The notes beneath the pieces are model-generated. The model saw only the letters and a list, made by a program, of their open reading frames with translations. It searched no databases and was not told the DNA's origin. This document shows, piece by piece, positions 7,709 through 16,936 of a stretch of 64,000 bases of DNA. Within the stretch, counting starts at the first letter, position 1; each line of letters starts with the position of its first letter. The stretch comes from Chryseobacterium takakiae (GTDB lineage: Bacteria > Bacteroidota > Bacteroidia > Flavobacteriales > Weeksellaceae), in contig NZ_FQVO01000007.1 in the NCBI RefSeq assembly GCF_900129385.1, positions 62,001 through 126,000 on the forward strand, given 5' to 3'. A program made the translations under genes and the position numbers.

Positions 7709-9109
7709 ATGGAAAATTTCAGAAAAGAAAGCGATCTATTGGGGGAATTAAACGTCCCGATCAATGCTTATTATGGAGTACAGACGCAAAGAGCCATTAA
7801 TAATTTTAAAATTTCAGGACAGCTGCTGTCTTCCTATCCTCAGTTTATCAGAGGACTGGCTTATGTAAAAAAAGCAGCGGCAAAAACCAATTATGAGCTC
7901 GGGCTTCTTGATGAGAGCATGTATTTCAATATTGCTGAAGTTTGTGATGAGATCATTAATGGCGAGCTCCACGAACAGTTTCCTGTAGATATGATCCAGG
8001 GAGGAGCGGGAACTTCCATTAACATGAACGCTAATGAGGTTGTTGCCAACAGGGTCTTAGAAAAATTAGGAAAAAATAAAGGCGAATATCAGTTTTGCTC
8101 ACCGAATGATCATGTTAATCTTTCGCAGTCTACCAATGATACTTATCCAACAGCTATTAAAATGGGATTGCTGCAGATGAATGCAATTCTTGTTGAAAAG
8201 CTTGAAAAAATAGTTGAGGCATTCAGGGAAAAAGGAAAAGAATTCCATGATGTTATTAAAATGGGACGCACTCAGCTTCAGGATGCAGTTCCCATGACAT
8301 TGGGTCAGGAATTTGAAGCATTTGCCGCAACGCTGGAAGAAGATATTTCTAAATTAAACAATAACGCCAATCTTTTTGTGGAAGTGAATATGGGAGCTAC
8401 TGCCATTGGAACAGGATTGAATGCTCCTGTTGGCTATGCCGCTCTTTGCGCAAAGAATCTGGCTCAGATCAGTGGCTTTCCCATAGTTTCTGCGCCCGAT
8501 TTGGTAGAAGCAACACCAGACACCGGATCATATGTTATTTATTCTTCCGCTATGAAACGGCTTGCCGTAAAGCTTTCAAAAATCTGTAATGATTTAAGGT
8601 TGCTTTCTTCAGGACCAAGAGCCGGCCTTTTCGAGATCAATCTCCCGCCGATGCAGCCGGGATCTTCTATTATGCCCGGTAAGGTGAATCCGGTGATTCC
8701 GGAGGTGGTGAACCAGGTTTGCTTTAAAGTGTTTGGAAATGATCTTACCGTAACTTTTGCTGCGGAAGCGGGACAGCTACAGCTTAATGTAATGGAACCG
8801 GTACTTTCGCACGCTATTATGGAAAATATTCATTTTCTTTGCAATGCATTGGATACGCTTCGTGAAAAATGTGTTGTCGGAATTACGGCAAACCGTGAAG
8901 TATGTTTAAATATGGTAAAACACAGCATCGGAATCGTAACGGCCCTGAATCCTTATATCGGGTATAAACATTCTACGGAAATCGCAAAAGAAGCCCTGGA
9001 AACCGGGAAAAGTGTTTATAATCTGGTATTGGAGAAAGGCATACTTTCCCAGGAAAAGCTGGATGAAATTCTTGATCCGAGAAACATGCTGAAGCCGCAT
9101 AACAAATAA
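7709..9109 (+). CDS. aspA: Aspartate ammonia-lyase
   Basis: A 466-residue cytoplasmic lyase of the fumarase/aspartase superfamily converting aspartate to fumarate and ammonia. The superfamily signature GSSIMPGKVNPVIPE is present in the C-terminal half, along with the substrate motif SQSTNDTYPTA near residue 145 and GRTQLQDAVP near 193. These features and the length favour aspartase over class II fumarase, although the two are close. The gene starts cleanly at ATG. The gaps on both sides hold AT-rich inverted repeats. Confidence 0.92.
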   Translation: MENFRKESDLLGELNVPINAYYGVQTQRAINNFKISGQLLSSYPQFIRGLAYVKKAAAKTNYELGLLDESMYFNIAEVCDEIINGELHEQFPVDMIQGGAGTSINMNANEVVANRVLEKLGKNKGEYQFCSPNDHVNLSQSTNDTYPTAIKMGLLQMNAILVEKLEKIVEAFREKGKEFHDVIKMGRTQLQDAVPMTLGQEFEAFAATLEEDISKLNNNANLFVEVNMGATAIGTGLNAPVGYAALCAKNLAQISGFPIVSAPDLVEATPDTGSYVIYSSAMKRLAVKLSKICNDLRLLSSGPRAGLFEINLPPMQPGSSIMPGKVNPVIPEVVNQVCFKVFGNDLTVTFAAEAGQLQLNVMEPVLSHAIMENIHFLCNALDTLREKCVVGITANREVCLNMVKHSIGIVTALNPYIGYKHSTEIAKEALETGKSVYNLVLEKGILSQEKLDEILDPRNMLKPHNK

Positions 9110-9120
9110 TAAACAATAGC

Positions 9121-9178
9121 TGATAAGTGATAACTGATCAATTTAAAGCTAATTTTGTTAATCATTTATCACTTATCA
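9121..9178. repeat. AT-rich intergenic inverted repeat
   Basis: A perfect 13-bp inverted repeat, TGATAAGTGATAA at 9121-9133 and its complement at 9166-9178, with a 32-base loop. It lies between aspA and the glycosyltransferase gene; there is no T-tract typical of a terminator. It is built like the elements at 19794, 25552 and 35155. Confidence 0.6.
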
Positions 9179-9198
9179 TTCATCATTTATAAATAAAA

Positions 9199-10053
9199 GT
9201 GAGGTTTTTAATCATAATTCCTGCACATAACGAAGAAAATAATCTTCCTTTCACTCTGGATTCTTTGCAGCGACAAAGCTGTAAGGATTTTAAAACAGTA
9301 GTTGTAAACGACGGTTCTACGGATAGAACTGCCGAAGTCATCAGCAAATACACAAATCATGATATCAGGTTTGAAACCGTGAACCTTCAGAAGTCTTTGC
9401 ATCAGCCGGGCTCAAAGGTGGTTCACGCTTTTAAAAAAGGACTGGAAACACAAGATGTAAATACTTTTGACATCATTTGTAAATTTGATTCGGATGTTAT
9501 TTTTCCTGAAAATTACCTTGAAAAAATAGATAAAGTATTTCGCAATAATCCGGATTATGGATTGGTTGGCGGATTGTTATATGTAGAGAAAAACGGAGAT
9601 TGGGTATATGAAGGAAATTCCAATAAACATCATGTACGCGGACCGGTAAAAGCCTATCGGAAAGAAAGTTTTGTACAGATGAACGGCATCAGGGAAACCT
9701 TAGGCTGGGATAATATTGATGCGATTCTTCTTCAGAATCTTGGATGGAAAGAAGTTGTCCTTTCGGAATTGCATGTTCGGTTAATCAAAGTAAAAGGTGC
9801 AGATTACACCATAAAACCGGCAGAATATTACGGTAAATATTTCTATTTTTTAGGATTAAACAGATTTCTGGCTTGTGTGGCGGCTGGTAAGGAGGCAATG
9901 AAAAGCAAATCCGGCTCTTTCTTTTTTAAAATTATCAGTTCTTATGAAAACTGCCGCAGACAAAAATTAGAATTGAAAATTTCTGAAAATGAGCGAAAAA
10001 TTATCAATCGGCAGCGTTGGGAAATGCTTAAAAGAAAATGGCTGAAAATGTAA
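9199..10053 (+). CDS. Glycosyltransferase family 2
   Basis: A 284-residue inverting glycosyltransferase with the GT-A fold. The N-terminus reads MRFLIIIPAHNEENN from a GTG start, and nothing upstream fits better. VVNDGSTDRT near residue 35 and the nucleotide-sugar DSD motif in KFDSDVIF near 98 are typical of GT2. No long membrane anchor is seen. It opens a surface-glycan group with the next gene and the convergent flippase and methyltransferase. The sugar and acceptor cannot be read from sequence. Confidence 0.87.
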   Translation: MRFLIIIPAHNEENNLPFTLDSLQRQSCKDFKTVVVNDGSTDRTAEVISKYTNHDIRFETVNLQKSLHQPGSKVVHAFKKGLETQDVNTFDIICKFDSDVIFPENYLEKIDKVFRNNPDYGLVGGLLYVEKNGDWVYEGNSNKHHVRGPVKAYRKESFVQMNGIRETLGWDNIDAILLQNLGWKEVVLSELHVRLIKVKGADYTIKPAEYYGKYFYFLGLNRFLACVAAGKEAMKSKSGSFFFKIISSYENCRRQKLELKISENERKIINRQRWEMLKRKWLKM

Positions 10054-10102
10054 TTCGCATTTATAATATCTTTAATACTATAATAAATATTTTAATTTAA
10101 AC

Positions 10103-11170
10103 TTGAAAAAAATTGCCTACATAGAAATTGATACCCATGCAGAAATTGCACAGTCTTTCATGGATGTTATGAACGGAACAGGTTCTTTTTCAATAGATTA
10201 CTTTTTTTCAAAAAGAGTTAAAGATCAGGTTGCTGAAAACGGGGAAAACGTATTTATTTCAGACAGTTCCATGATTCTGGATCAGTTAATGTTAAAAAGA
10301 TATGACCTTATTATCATTGGAACGGTTCATCGGTATTTCAATACATTTTCTACAATTGCCGAAAAATATAATACGGCAGTTATTGTTCATAACATCAATT
10401 TTATCAGGACTTCCAATTTCAGTCGCTTTAAAAGTATATTCAAAAAAGATAGAATTTACCGGTTAAAACTTTTGTGGAAAGAAGGATTACTGGATGCATC
10501 AAAAATTTACCGGAAAGCAAGAAAACTTTTGGTTCTGGATGAAGCATTGATTTCAGAAAACTTTAATTTTTTACCTATTTTTTACACGAAATATTCGGAA
10601 AAACCCCAGAATGAAATCCTTACTGTTGTTATTCCGGGTGGTGTTTCTCAAAAAAGGAGGGATTATAAAAAAGTATTTTTAGAAATAAAAAAAATTGAAG
10701 ACTTGCATCATCATCCCGATTTTAAGAAAGTACCGATACAATTTGTTTTTTTAGGTAAGGCTGATCATGCTGAACTGAAGCAGCTTGCTGATCTGGAACA
10801 TTCTTTACAACATGTTAATATTACTTATTTTTCGGAGAGAGTTTCGTCTGAAAATTTCGAGAATTGGATGAAGAAAGCGGATATTTTGTGGTGCCCGATT
10901 CAGCAGGAAACGGAATTTTTCAGCCAAAAAGAAATATATGGCAAAACAAAGATGACCGGAAACATTGGGGATTCCATAAAATTCGGGAAGCTTGCCGTGT
11001 TCCCGCAGAATTATCAATCAGCACTGGACTTTATTCTTCCCGAACAATCTGACCTTATTCAGCAGTTTGATGAGCTTAAAAATCTGAAATTCGATTTTCA
11101 GAAAGATTACAATAAAAAAACAGTCAGGCAAAAACTGGAAAATCTTCTGAACAGTTTAATCACTACTTGA
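10103..11170 (+). CDS. Glycosyltransferase-like protein (GT-B type, uncertain)
   Basis: A 355-residue cytoplasmic protein beginning at a TTG codon (MKKIAYIEIDTHAEIAQ). Alternating beta-alpha stretches, the late motif ADILWCPIQQETEF, and a GNIGDSIKFGKLAVFPQ segment resemble the acceptor/donor cleft of GT4-like enzymes. I cannot place it in a named family with certainty. It follows the GT2 gene by 49 bases on the same strand and overlaps the convergent flippase gene by 8 bases. A role in the same glycan pathway is inferred. Confidence 0.65.
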   Translation: MKKIAYIEIDTHAEIAQSFMDVMNGTGSFSIDYFFSKRVKDQVAENGENVFISDSSMILDQLMLKRYDLIIIGTVHRYFNTFSTIAEKYNTAVIVHNINFIRTSNFSRFKSIFKKDRIYRLKLLWKEGLLDASKIYRKARKLLVLDEALISENFNFLPIFYTKYSEKPQNEILTVVIPGGVSQKRRDYKKVFLEIKKIEDLHHHPDFKKVPIQFVFLGKADHAELKQLADLEHSLQHVNITYFSERVSSENFENWMKKADILWCPIQQETEFFSQKEIYGKTKMTGNIGDSIKFGKLAVFPQNYQSALDFILPEQSDLIQQFDELKNLKFDFQKDYNKKTVRQKLENLLNSLITT

Positions 11171-12641
11171 ATTTAAAGATACTTTTAATAAAGTTTTTGT
11201 TTACATAGTCTTCAATCGGGAAAACCTTCGTAAAATAGTTTCCTATAAAAATCAGGAGCAATACAACTGCAGGTTTATAAACGAGATTGATAAAATTGTT
11301 GCCGAAATTCGGAAGGACAATTGCCACGGTAATCGCCAGTGTACAGATAATGGATACAAAAATCATCTCAATGGTAAGCGGCGAAACTTTAAATACGAAA
11401 TAATTAAATACGATCTTCACCACATTGTAGGTAATCAGTGAGATGGCTGTTGATAAAGCAATACCAATCAGTTTTAAATCCGTATTCTTCAGGAAATATA
11501 AATTTAAAAAAATCGTAAGTCCGGCCAGCAGAAGCATCACAAGAATATTAAATTTGTAGTATTTTGAAAGTGAGATAATGTTTCCGTTGAAACCTGTGGC
11601 AAGATCAATTAAAACAGCCGATCCCCAGATCCAGACCACCGGCTCGTACTCTCTTAGCAAGACCCCGTTTTTAGGCATGAAATAAGTCAGGTAAGGAAAA
11701 CCGACCATGATGCAGGAAAACAGAACGGCACCTAAAAAATACAGCGTAAGCGATGTTTTCTTATGAAATTTATCCAGTCCTTCCATATCGCCGTCTGCAA
11801 GATTCTTACTGATTATTGGAGCTGAAATATTAAATAATCCCAGCTGTGGAATAGAAATCAGGGAGATCAATGCATACAGTGTAGAATAAATCCCGTTTTC
11901 CTCCATTCCCATATATTCCCCGATCATAAAGCTGTTGATTGCCAGATAATTCCCGAAAGTCCCCAGGAAACCGAAGAAACTGTAATTCATAAACTCTTTC
12001 CAGAACCCGTCTCTTTTAAAATAATCGGTACTGAAATCAAGATTGATTTTATCCAGCTTATTCGTGTAGTAAATATAACCGAACAGCATCAGTGCAAAAA
12101 TTCCGAAGAAAAATGCCAGTGCCGTTTCCTGCGAAAATGCAAAATAAAAAAAAAGACAGAATGCTCCTAAATTGGCAATTTTAGGGAAAAGATTGTCAAA
12201 AATATTGGAAACGACAATGCGTTTATAGTTGGAAGTATACTTATTGAATATAGCGCACAACGATAACACTAAAATTAGCGGAAGGATAATTCCTTTGATA
12301 TTCCATGCCTGGGTTTTTAAAAACTGAGGGTAAAAATAGGGGATTACAAAAAATACCCCGCAGAAAATGAGGAAATTAATAAAAATCGTAAGCAGTGACA
12401 GAGAAAGCATATTCTGATTTTTACCGTCTTGCTGCACGCTGTGAAAAAATTTCACATTTGCATATGAAATCCCGAAAACCACGAAAGGAACCAACATCTC
12501 CGCGGTCTGCATGCTGTATCGCAGCTTTCCGTAAAATTCAAAGTCATTCGGGAAAATGAAAATCGCGGAAACGGTACCCAGCAGGAAACCTACATAGCCA
12601 ATAATAGAATACTTAAACCCCTGTCTTGCAACTACACTCAT
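11163..12641 (-). CDS. Polysaccharide flippase (Wzx/MOP family)
   Basis: A 492-residue inner-membrane protein with about 12-14 hydrophobic helices along its length. The N-terminus (ARQGFKYSIIGYVGFLLG) and overall pattern match oligosaccharide flippases of the MOP exporter superfamily. Its expected role is moving a lipid-linked glycan across the inner membrane. It sits 2 bases downstream of the FkbM methyltransferase on the same strand and meets two glycosyltransferase-like genes head-on, so the four probably serve one surface glycan. No polymerase or chain-length gene is visible nearby. Confidence 0.88.
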   Translation of the reverse strand: MSVVARQGFKYSIIGYVGFLLGTVSAIFIFPNDFEFYGKLRYSMQTAEMLVPFVVFGISYANVKFFHSVQQDGKNQNMLSLSLLTIFINFLIFCGVFFVIPYFYPQFLKTQAWNIKGIILPLILVLSLCAIFNKYTSNYKRIVVSNIFDNLFPKIANLGAFCLFFYFAFSQETALAFFFGIFALMLFGYIYYTNKLDKINLDFSTDYFKRDGFWKEFMNYSFFGFLGTFGNYLAINSFMIGEYMGMEENGIYSTLYALISLISIPQLGLFNISAPIISKNLADGDMEGLDKFHKKTSLTLYFLGAVLFSCIMVGFPYLTYFMPKNGVLLREYEPVVWIWGSAVLIDLATGFNGNIISLSKYYKFNILVMLLLAGLTIFLNLYFLKNTDLKLIGIALSTAISLITYNVVKIVFNYFVFKVSPLTIEMIFVSIICTLAITVAIVLPNFGNNFINLVYKPAVVLLLIFIGNYFTKVFPIEDYVNKNFIKSIFKFK

Positions 12642-12643
12642 TT

Positions 12644-13438
12644 TTATTGACTTTTAGGAATAAAGATAATGTTGTTGATGTATTCTTTTTTATTTTTTTC
12701 GTCGCTTATATTTTTCAGTAAAATGTCTTCAGATAATTTTTCCAGCCCGAATGTATTTCTGTTGAGATAATGAGCATCATAACCCCAGGATTCTATCTCA
12801 GAGATTTCTTTCCAGATTGGATGGTCATGGTGTCTTTGCTCCATTTCCACCATCAGTACCGGCAAAAACTTACAGATTACTTCACGGGCTCCGTAAAGCG
12901 TTTTCATTTCATTGCCCTCAACATCTATTTTGATAAAATCCAGTCTGTGAAAGTTTTCAATAGCAGCCCAGTCATCAAGGCGTATAACTTTTACCTTTTC
13001 AGTATAGCTTCTTTCCTCACCTTTTTCTTTATAAGAGGTATTGAGGGTTCCTCTGGAAGCAATTGTTTTTCCGTTGATAATAGGAACTTTAAATTCCGCC
13101 GTTGTATTTTTATCCGAAAGCGCCAGCGGAAAAACCCGCATTTGTGGAAAGAGTCTTTTAAGCCTTCGGTATAGTTTTTTGTTGGGTTCAAAAGCGTAGA
13201 TCTGTTCATGATCCAGCTTATTTTCCAGCTGGTACAAAAATGTGCCTACATTGGCTCCTATATCAAAAATAACTGCTTTTTTAGGAAGGAATTCTTTAAT
13301 CCACACCAATTCCGGTTCAACATTTCTGGCAGAGAAATTATCTTTACTGAGATTATTTAAACTTTTAAAAAACCTTTTCTTGTAAAAACCGGGACTGATA
13401 TATTGCAGATTTTCAGCAATTCTTTGGTATAGAGACAT
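12644..13438 (-). CDS. FkbM family methyltransferase
   Basis: A 264-residue S-adenosylmethionine-dependent methyltransferase. The SAM motif reads VIFDIGANVGTF, followed by the acidic residue in YAFEPN and the FkbM-type core DFIKIDVEGNEMKTL. Such enzymes O-methylate sugars or lipids, and the glycan-gene context fits this. I place the start at the ATG at 13438 (MSLYQRIAEN). The frame runs on to 13471, but a TATATTTG promoter element on this strand (13466-13459) overlaps that extension, so the longer form would not be transcribed whole. It is co-transcribed with the flippase. Confidence 0.88.
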   Translation of the reverse strand: MSLYQRIAENLQYISPGFYKKRFFKSLNNLSKDNFSARNVEPELVWIKEFLPKKAVIFDIGANVGTFLYQLENKLDHEQIYAFEPNKKLYRRLKRLFPQMRVFPLALSDKNTTAEFKVPIINGKTIASRGTLNTSYKEKGEERSYTEKVKVIRLDDWAAIENFHRLDFIKIDVEGNEMKTLYGAREVICKFLPVLMVEMEQRHHDHPIWKEISEIESWGYDAHYLNRNTFGLEKLSEDILLKNISDEKNKKEYINNIIFIPKSQ

Positions 13439-13458
13439 GCTTTTGCTTTTGACAAGAG

Positions 13459-13466
13459 CAAATATA
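13459..13466 (-). promoter_or_regulatory. -7 element that sets the FkbM gene start
   Basis: It reads TATATTTG on the minus strand, about 20 bases upstream of the chosen ATG at 13438. No clear -33 element is present. Transcription from here would exclude the upstream in-frame codons. Confidence 0.5.
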
Positions 13467-13538
13467 CGCAAAAATGTTAAATTAATGTTAAAATGGTAAA
13501 ATTATAAACTTCTGATTATCAATGTGAATAGCTTGAAA

Positions 13539-14204
13539 CTATAAGAACGGCGCATTCAGAAAATCATTCAGAGGCTTCATGGCGTTGAAGATTTTCGCGA
13601 GGTTTTTTGAAGCATTTTTATCCTGAATTTCTTTGTCTGAAAGATTATAAACTACAATGAAGCTCTTCAGTTTCAGGTATTCTGCCATAGGATCTTCTTT
13701 TTCAAATCCCTGCGGCACTTTTTTAAGTTTATCATCCTGATCAAGTTCCGGAAAATATTTTTTGAATTCCTTTTCATTTAAAATGTTTAGAAATTCTTTT
13801 CCATATAGTGAAATTTCTTTACGTAGTGTTTTAAGAACTGAAGATTCCGGCATATAGATTCCTCCGGCAATGAAAGATTTCCCTGGTTCCAGATGAAGGT
13901 AATAGCCGCCTTTCTGGCTGCCTTTTCCCATTCCCAGAGAAGCCCCGAAGTTGGTCTTATAAGGTGTTTTATCCTTTGAAAAACGGGTGTCCCTGTAAAT
14001 TCTGAATAAAGATTTTTTTGCATCAATTTTTTCCAGCTCAGGATCAAATTCAGACATTTCTTTAATCAGATCCTCCAGAAAGAGTACTAAATTTTCCTGG
14101 GATTCTGTATAAAGGTTTTTGTTTTCCGTAAACCATTCGCGGTTGTTATTTTCAGTAAGTTGTCTTAAAAAATCAAAAACTTTTGGTGAAACTGCTGCAG
14201 ACAT
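13539..14204 (-). CDS. DUF2461 family protein
   Basis: A 221-residue protein of the DUF2461 (TIGR02453) family, whose function is unknown. The family hallmarks NNREWFTENK near residue 20 and FRIYRDTRFSKDKTPYKTN near 70 are both clear. The start is set at the ATG at 14204. An upstream in-frame TTG at 14225 is rejected because a TAATTTTG promoter element covers that spot. It stands alone, between the convergent glycan genes and the divergent DEAD-box helicase. Confidence 0.9.
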   Translation of the reverse strand: MSAAVSPKVFDFLRQLTENNNREWFTENKNLYTESQENLVLFLEDLIKEMSEFDPELEKIDAKKSLFRIYRDTRFSKDKTPYKTNFGASLGMGKGSQKGGYYLHLEPGKSFIAGGIYMPESSVLKTLRKEISLYGKEFLNILNEKEFKKYFPELDQDDKLKKVPQGFEKEDPMAEYLKLKSFIVVYNLSDKEIQDKNASKNLAKIFNAMKPLNDFLNAPFL

Positions 14205-14222
14205 AAATTTTTTATTTTCAAC

Positions 14223-14255
14223 CAAAATTAATTAAAATTAAGCAACGGCGGCAAA
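14223..14255 (-). promoter_or_regulatory. Promoter of the DUF2461 gene
   Basis: On the minus strand TTTG (14255-14252), a 21-base spacer, then TAATTTTG (14230-14223). This fits the Bacteroidota promoter pattern and rules out the longer gene start. Confidence 0.6.
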
Positions 14256-14415
14256 CATTTTTTACGGATATCAGTGAGCAGGCGGGGTAAATGGTATTAA
14301 ATTAAAATTAAAAATAAGGGCATTTTTCTGCGGAAATTATAAAACCATTATCTGTTTTAAATATTAAATTATTGTTTCTGTAATAATAGTTAAAATGTAA
14401 TTCAAATAATAATCG

Positions 14416-14423
14416 TATCTTTG
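14416..14423 (+). promoter_or_regulatory. -7 element of the DEAD-box helicase gene
   Basis: TATCTTTG matches TAnnTTTG, 20 bases before the ATG at 14444. The -33 region shows only a weak match. Confidence 0.5.
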
Positions 14424-14443
14424 CAAAAATTTTAAAATATTTA

Positions 14444-16126
14444 ATGAATTTATTTACGGAAACCAATTTAAGTCCTGATATTCTTAAGGCTATTGGCGAA
14501 CTGGGTTACGAAAGCCCGACAGAAATCCAAAAACAGACTATCCCTTTTATTCTTTCAGATATTCGCGACTTGATCGCACTTGCGCAGACAGGGACAGGCA
14601 AAACAGCAGCATTTTCGCTTCCGATTTTGGATATGATTGACGATACGAGTCGCAAAATCCAATTATTGGTCCTTTGTCCGACACGGGAATTATGTCTTCA
14701 GATTACGAAAGACATTAAAAACTACTCCAAATACATGAAAGACATCAAAACGACAGCCGTTTATGGTGGAAGCAGTATTATGGATCAAATCAGATCTCTT
14801 AAGGACAAACCGCAGATTATTGTGGGAACGCCCGGAAGAGTAATTGACCTTATTAACAGAAAAGCACTGGATTTTTCTGCAATTCACTGGCTGGTGCTGG
14901 ATGAAGCAGATGAAATGCTTTCAATGGGTTTCAAAGATGAGTTGGAAACAATCCTGAGTGAAACTCCCGAAACGAAACAAACTTTCCTTTTCTCAGCAAC
15001 AATGAGCAAGGAAGTGGAAAGAATTTCTAAAAGCTACCTGACAAAGCCGCACAGAATTTCTGTAGGTTCTATCAATGAAGTTAAGAAAAACATCAAGCAT
15101 GAATACTACGTGATCGGTTATCGTCAAAAAAAGGAAGCTTTAAAAAGGCTTATTGACTCTAACCCGAATCAGTATTCTATTATTTTCTGCAGAACGAGAA
15201 TGGAAACCCAGGAAGTTGCAGATTTCCTTATGCAGAACGGATATGCAGCAGATGCACTTCACGGAGATCTTTCTCAGGCGCAGAGAGATACGGTAATGAA
15301 GAAATTCAGACTTAAAAATATTGATATTCTTGTAGCTACAGACGTTGCCGCAAGAGGATTAGACGTAAATTCCCTGACTCACGTTATCCATTATTCTCTT
15401 CCGGATGATCCTGAAGTTTTCGTTCACCGAAGCGGAAGAACTGGTAGAGCAGGAAAAGACGGTATTTCTATTGCCCTGATCAAGCCTGAAGAAAGCAGAA
15501 AGCTGAAACAAATCAAATCAGTGACTAAAATTGAAATGCACGAAGGTAAAATTCCTACCGGAGAAGATATTATCAAGGCTCAGGTTGGAGGTGTTTTCGA
15601 AAGTCTTTTTGAGATCCATGAAGATTTCTTTGAATTTGACGACTCCCTGATTCCTGATCTATCAGCATTCACAAAAGAAGAGCTTGCTCACAAACTGCTT
15701 CAGTTCCAGCTGAAAGATCTTGCAATGTATTATAAAGACAGACATGATCTTGTTGATCAGAAATTAAGCAGCAGAGATGATGACGGAGGCTCAAGAAGAG
15801 ACAGAAGAGATCGCGACAGAGACAGAGGAAGAGAGCGTGACCGTGACAGAGACCGTGGCGGAAAGCCAAGAAGGAAAAATGAAGATATGGTAAGATTCTT
15901 CTTTAATCTGGGTAAAAAAGATCAGCTGAAGAAGCTGGATGTCTTGGATATCATTAACAAAGCAACTTCCGGAAAAAGTAAGAAAAGAGCAGAGATCGGG
16001 GATATCGAAATCCTTGAGAAATTCTCATTCTTCGAAGTTGAAAAATCATTCAAAGACAATGTATTAAGCAACATTGGATCCATGAAATTTAAAGGAAAAG
16101 AAATGAGGGCTGAAGTAGCCAACTAA
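14444..16126 (+). CDS. DEAD-box RNA helicase with DbpA-type RNA-binding domain
   Basis: A 560-residue ATP-dependent RNA helicase of the DeaD/CsdA type. The RecA-like domains show the Q motif, AQTGTGKT (Walker A), PTRELCLQI, VLDEADEMLSMGF (DEAD box), SAT and HRSGRTGRAG. After residue 440 comes an Arg/Asp-rich tract (about 445-475, repeating RDRDR), then a DbpA-like RNA-binding domain (VRFFFNLGKKDQL... to the C-terminus). It likely acts in ribosome assembly or cold adaptation. A strong terminator follows at 16145. It is distinct from the minus-strand RhlE-like helicase at 22205. Confidence 0.92.
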   Translation: MNLFTETNLSPDILKAIGELGYESPTEIQKQTIPFILSDIRDLIALAQTGTGKTAAFSLPILDMIDDTSRKIQLLVLCPTRELCLQITKDIKNYSKYMKDIKTTAVYGGSSIMDQIRSLKDKPQIIVGTPGRVIDLINRKALDFSAIHWLVLDEADEMLSMGFKDELETILSETPETKQTFLFSATMSKEVERISKSYLTKPHRISVGSINEVKKNIKHEYYVIGYRQKKEALKRLIDSNPNQYSIIFCRTRMETQEVADFLMQNGYAADALHGDLSQAQRDTVMKKFRLKNIDILVATDVAARGLDVNSLTHVIHYSLPDDPEVFVHRSGRTGRAGKDGISIALIKPEESRKLKQIKSVTKIEMHEGKIPTGEDIIKAQVGGVFESLFEIHEDFFEFDDSLIPDLSAFTKEELAHKLLQFQLKDLAMYYKDRHDLVDQKLSSRDDDGGSRRDRRDRDRDRGRERDRDRDRGGKPRRKNEDMVRFFFNLGKKDQLKKLDVLDIINKATSGKSKKRAEIGDIEILEKFSFFEVEKSFKDNVLSNIGSMKFKGKEMRAEVAN

Positions 16127-16144
16127 TCTCCTTAAAACATACTG

Positions 16145-16170
16145 AAAACCGGCTGCATGGCCGGTTTTTT
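16145..16170 (+). terminator. Intrinsic terminator after the DEAD-box helicase
   Basis: A 9-bp stem AAAACCGGC/GCCGGTTTT with a 6-base loop and a T-run. Confidence 0.8.
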
Positions 16171-16277
16171 CATTTGGTAATCAATCTGTAATCCAATGTT
16201 AACAAAACTTAATGTTGTATTGTTTCAGGTAAGGGCGTTTTTTAAGAAATTTGCACACGAATTATAAATACTTAAAA

Positions 16278-16916
16278 ATGGGAATTGGTAATATTTTCCA
16301 CGCTTTTCAACCAAAAGATAAAATCTTCTTCGTACTGTTCGAAAAAGTAACTGAAAACCTTGTCGCAATGTCTGAGGAATTCAATGCAGGAATTAAAGAT
16401 TTTGATCTTAATGATGATTCCATGCTTAAAAAAATGAGCGACTTCGAACATAAAAATGATGAACTTACTCATGAGATCTTTGTAGAACTTGGGAAAAACT
16501 TCATCACACCTTTCGACAGAGAAGATATTCATACCCTTGCTACAGGGCTGGATGATATTGCAGACTATATTTATGCCTCTACAAAATACATTTTCCTGTA
16601 TAAATCTCCTGAGATGAAGGCATATTCCGATTTCTCATTATTGATTCACAAAGCTTGTCTTGAGATCCAGAATGCGATGAAAAACCTGAAAGGGTTCAAA
16701 AATATGGAACAGGTGAAAGAAGCTTGTATTAAGGTAAACTCTATCGAAAATATTGCAGACGACCTGCTTTCCAACTCAATGGTAGAATTGTTTGAAACCA
16801 ACGACGCCATCAACATTATCAAAGTTTCATCTGTACTTAATTATCTTGAAGTCGTGACCGACAAAGCAGAAGATGTTGCCAACACAATTGAGAACATCAT
16901 GATTAAATACGCTTAA
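16278..16916 (+). CDS. DUF47/PhoU-like phosphate transport regulator
   Basis: A 212-residue, all-helical cytoplasmic protein of the DUF47 (PhoU_div) family. It begins MGIGNIFHAFQPKDKIFF and shows the acidic metal-binding helices typical of PhoU-like folds (for example DREDIHTLATGLDDIADYIY). It precedes the Pit phosphate permease by 20 bases; this DUF47-Pit pairing is common and the protein is thought to control the permease. The ATG at 16278 is preferred over an earlier in-frame codon at 16251, which would add nine residues not typical of the family. Confidence 0.9.
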   Translation: MGIGNIFHAFQPKDKIFFVLFEKVTENLVAMSEEFNAGIKDFDLNDDSMLKKMSDFEHKNDELTHEIFVELGKNFITPFDREDIHTLATGLDDIADYIYASTKYIFLYKSPEMKAYSDFSLLIHKACLEIQNAMKNLKGFKNMEQVKEACIKVNSIENIADDLLSNSMVELFETNDAINIIKVSSVLNYLEVVTDKAEDVANTIENIMIKYA

Positions 16917-16936
16917 TTAATAATTATAATTAAACA

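Noticed and set aside
12770..13174. 134-codon plus-strand frame inside the FkbM gene
   Set aside because: It is antisense to a clear SAM methyltransferase and has no start signal or family.
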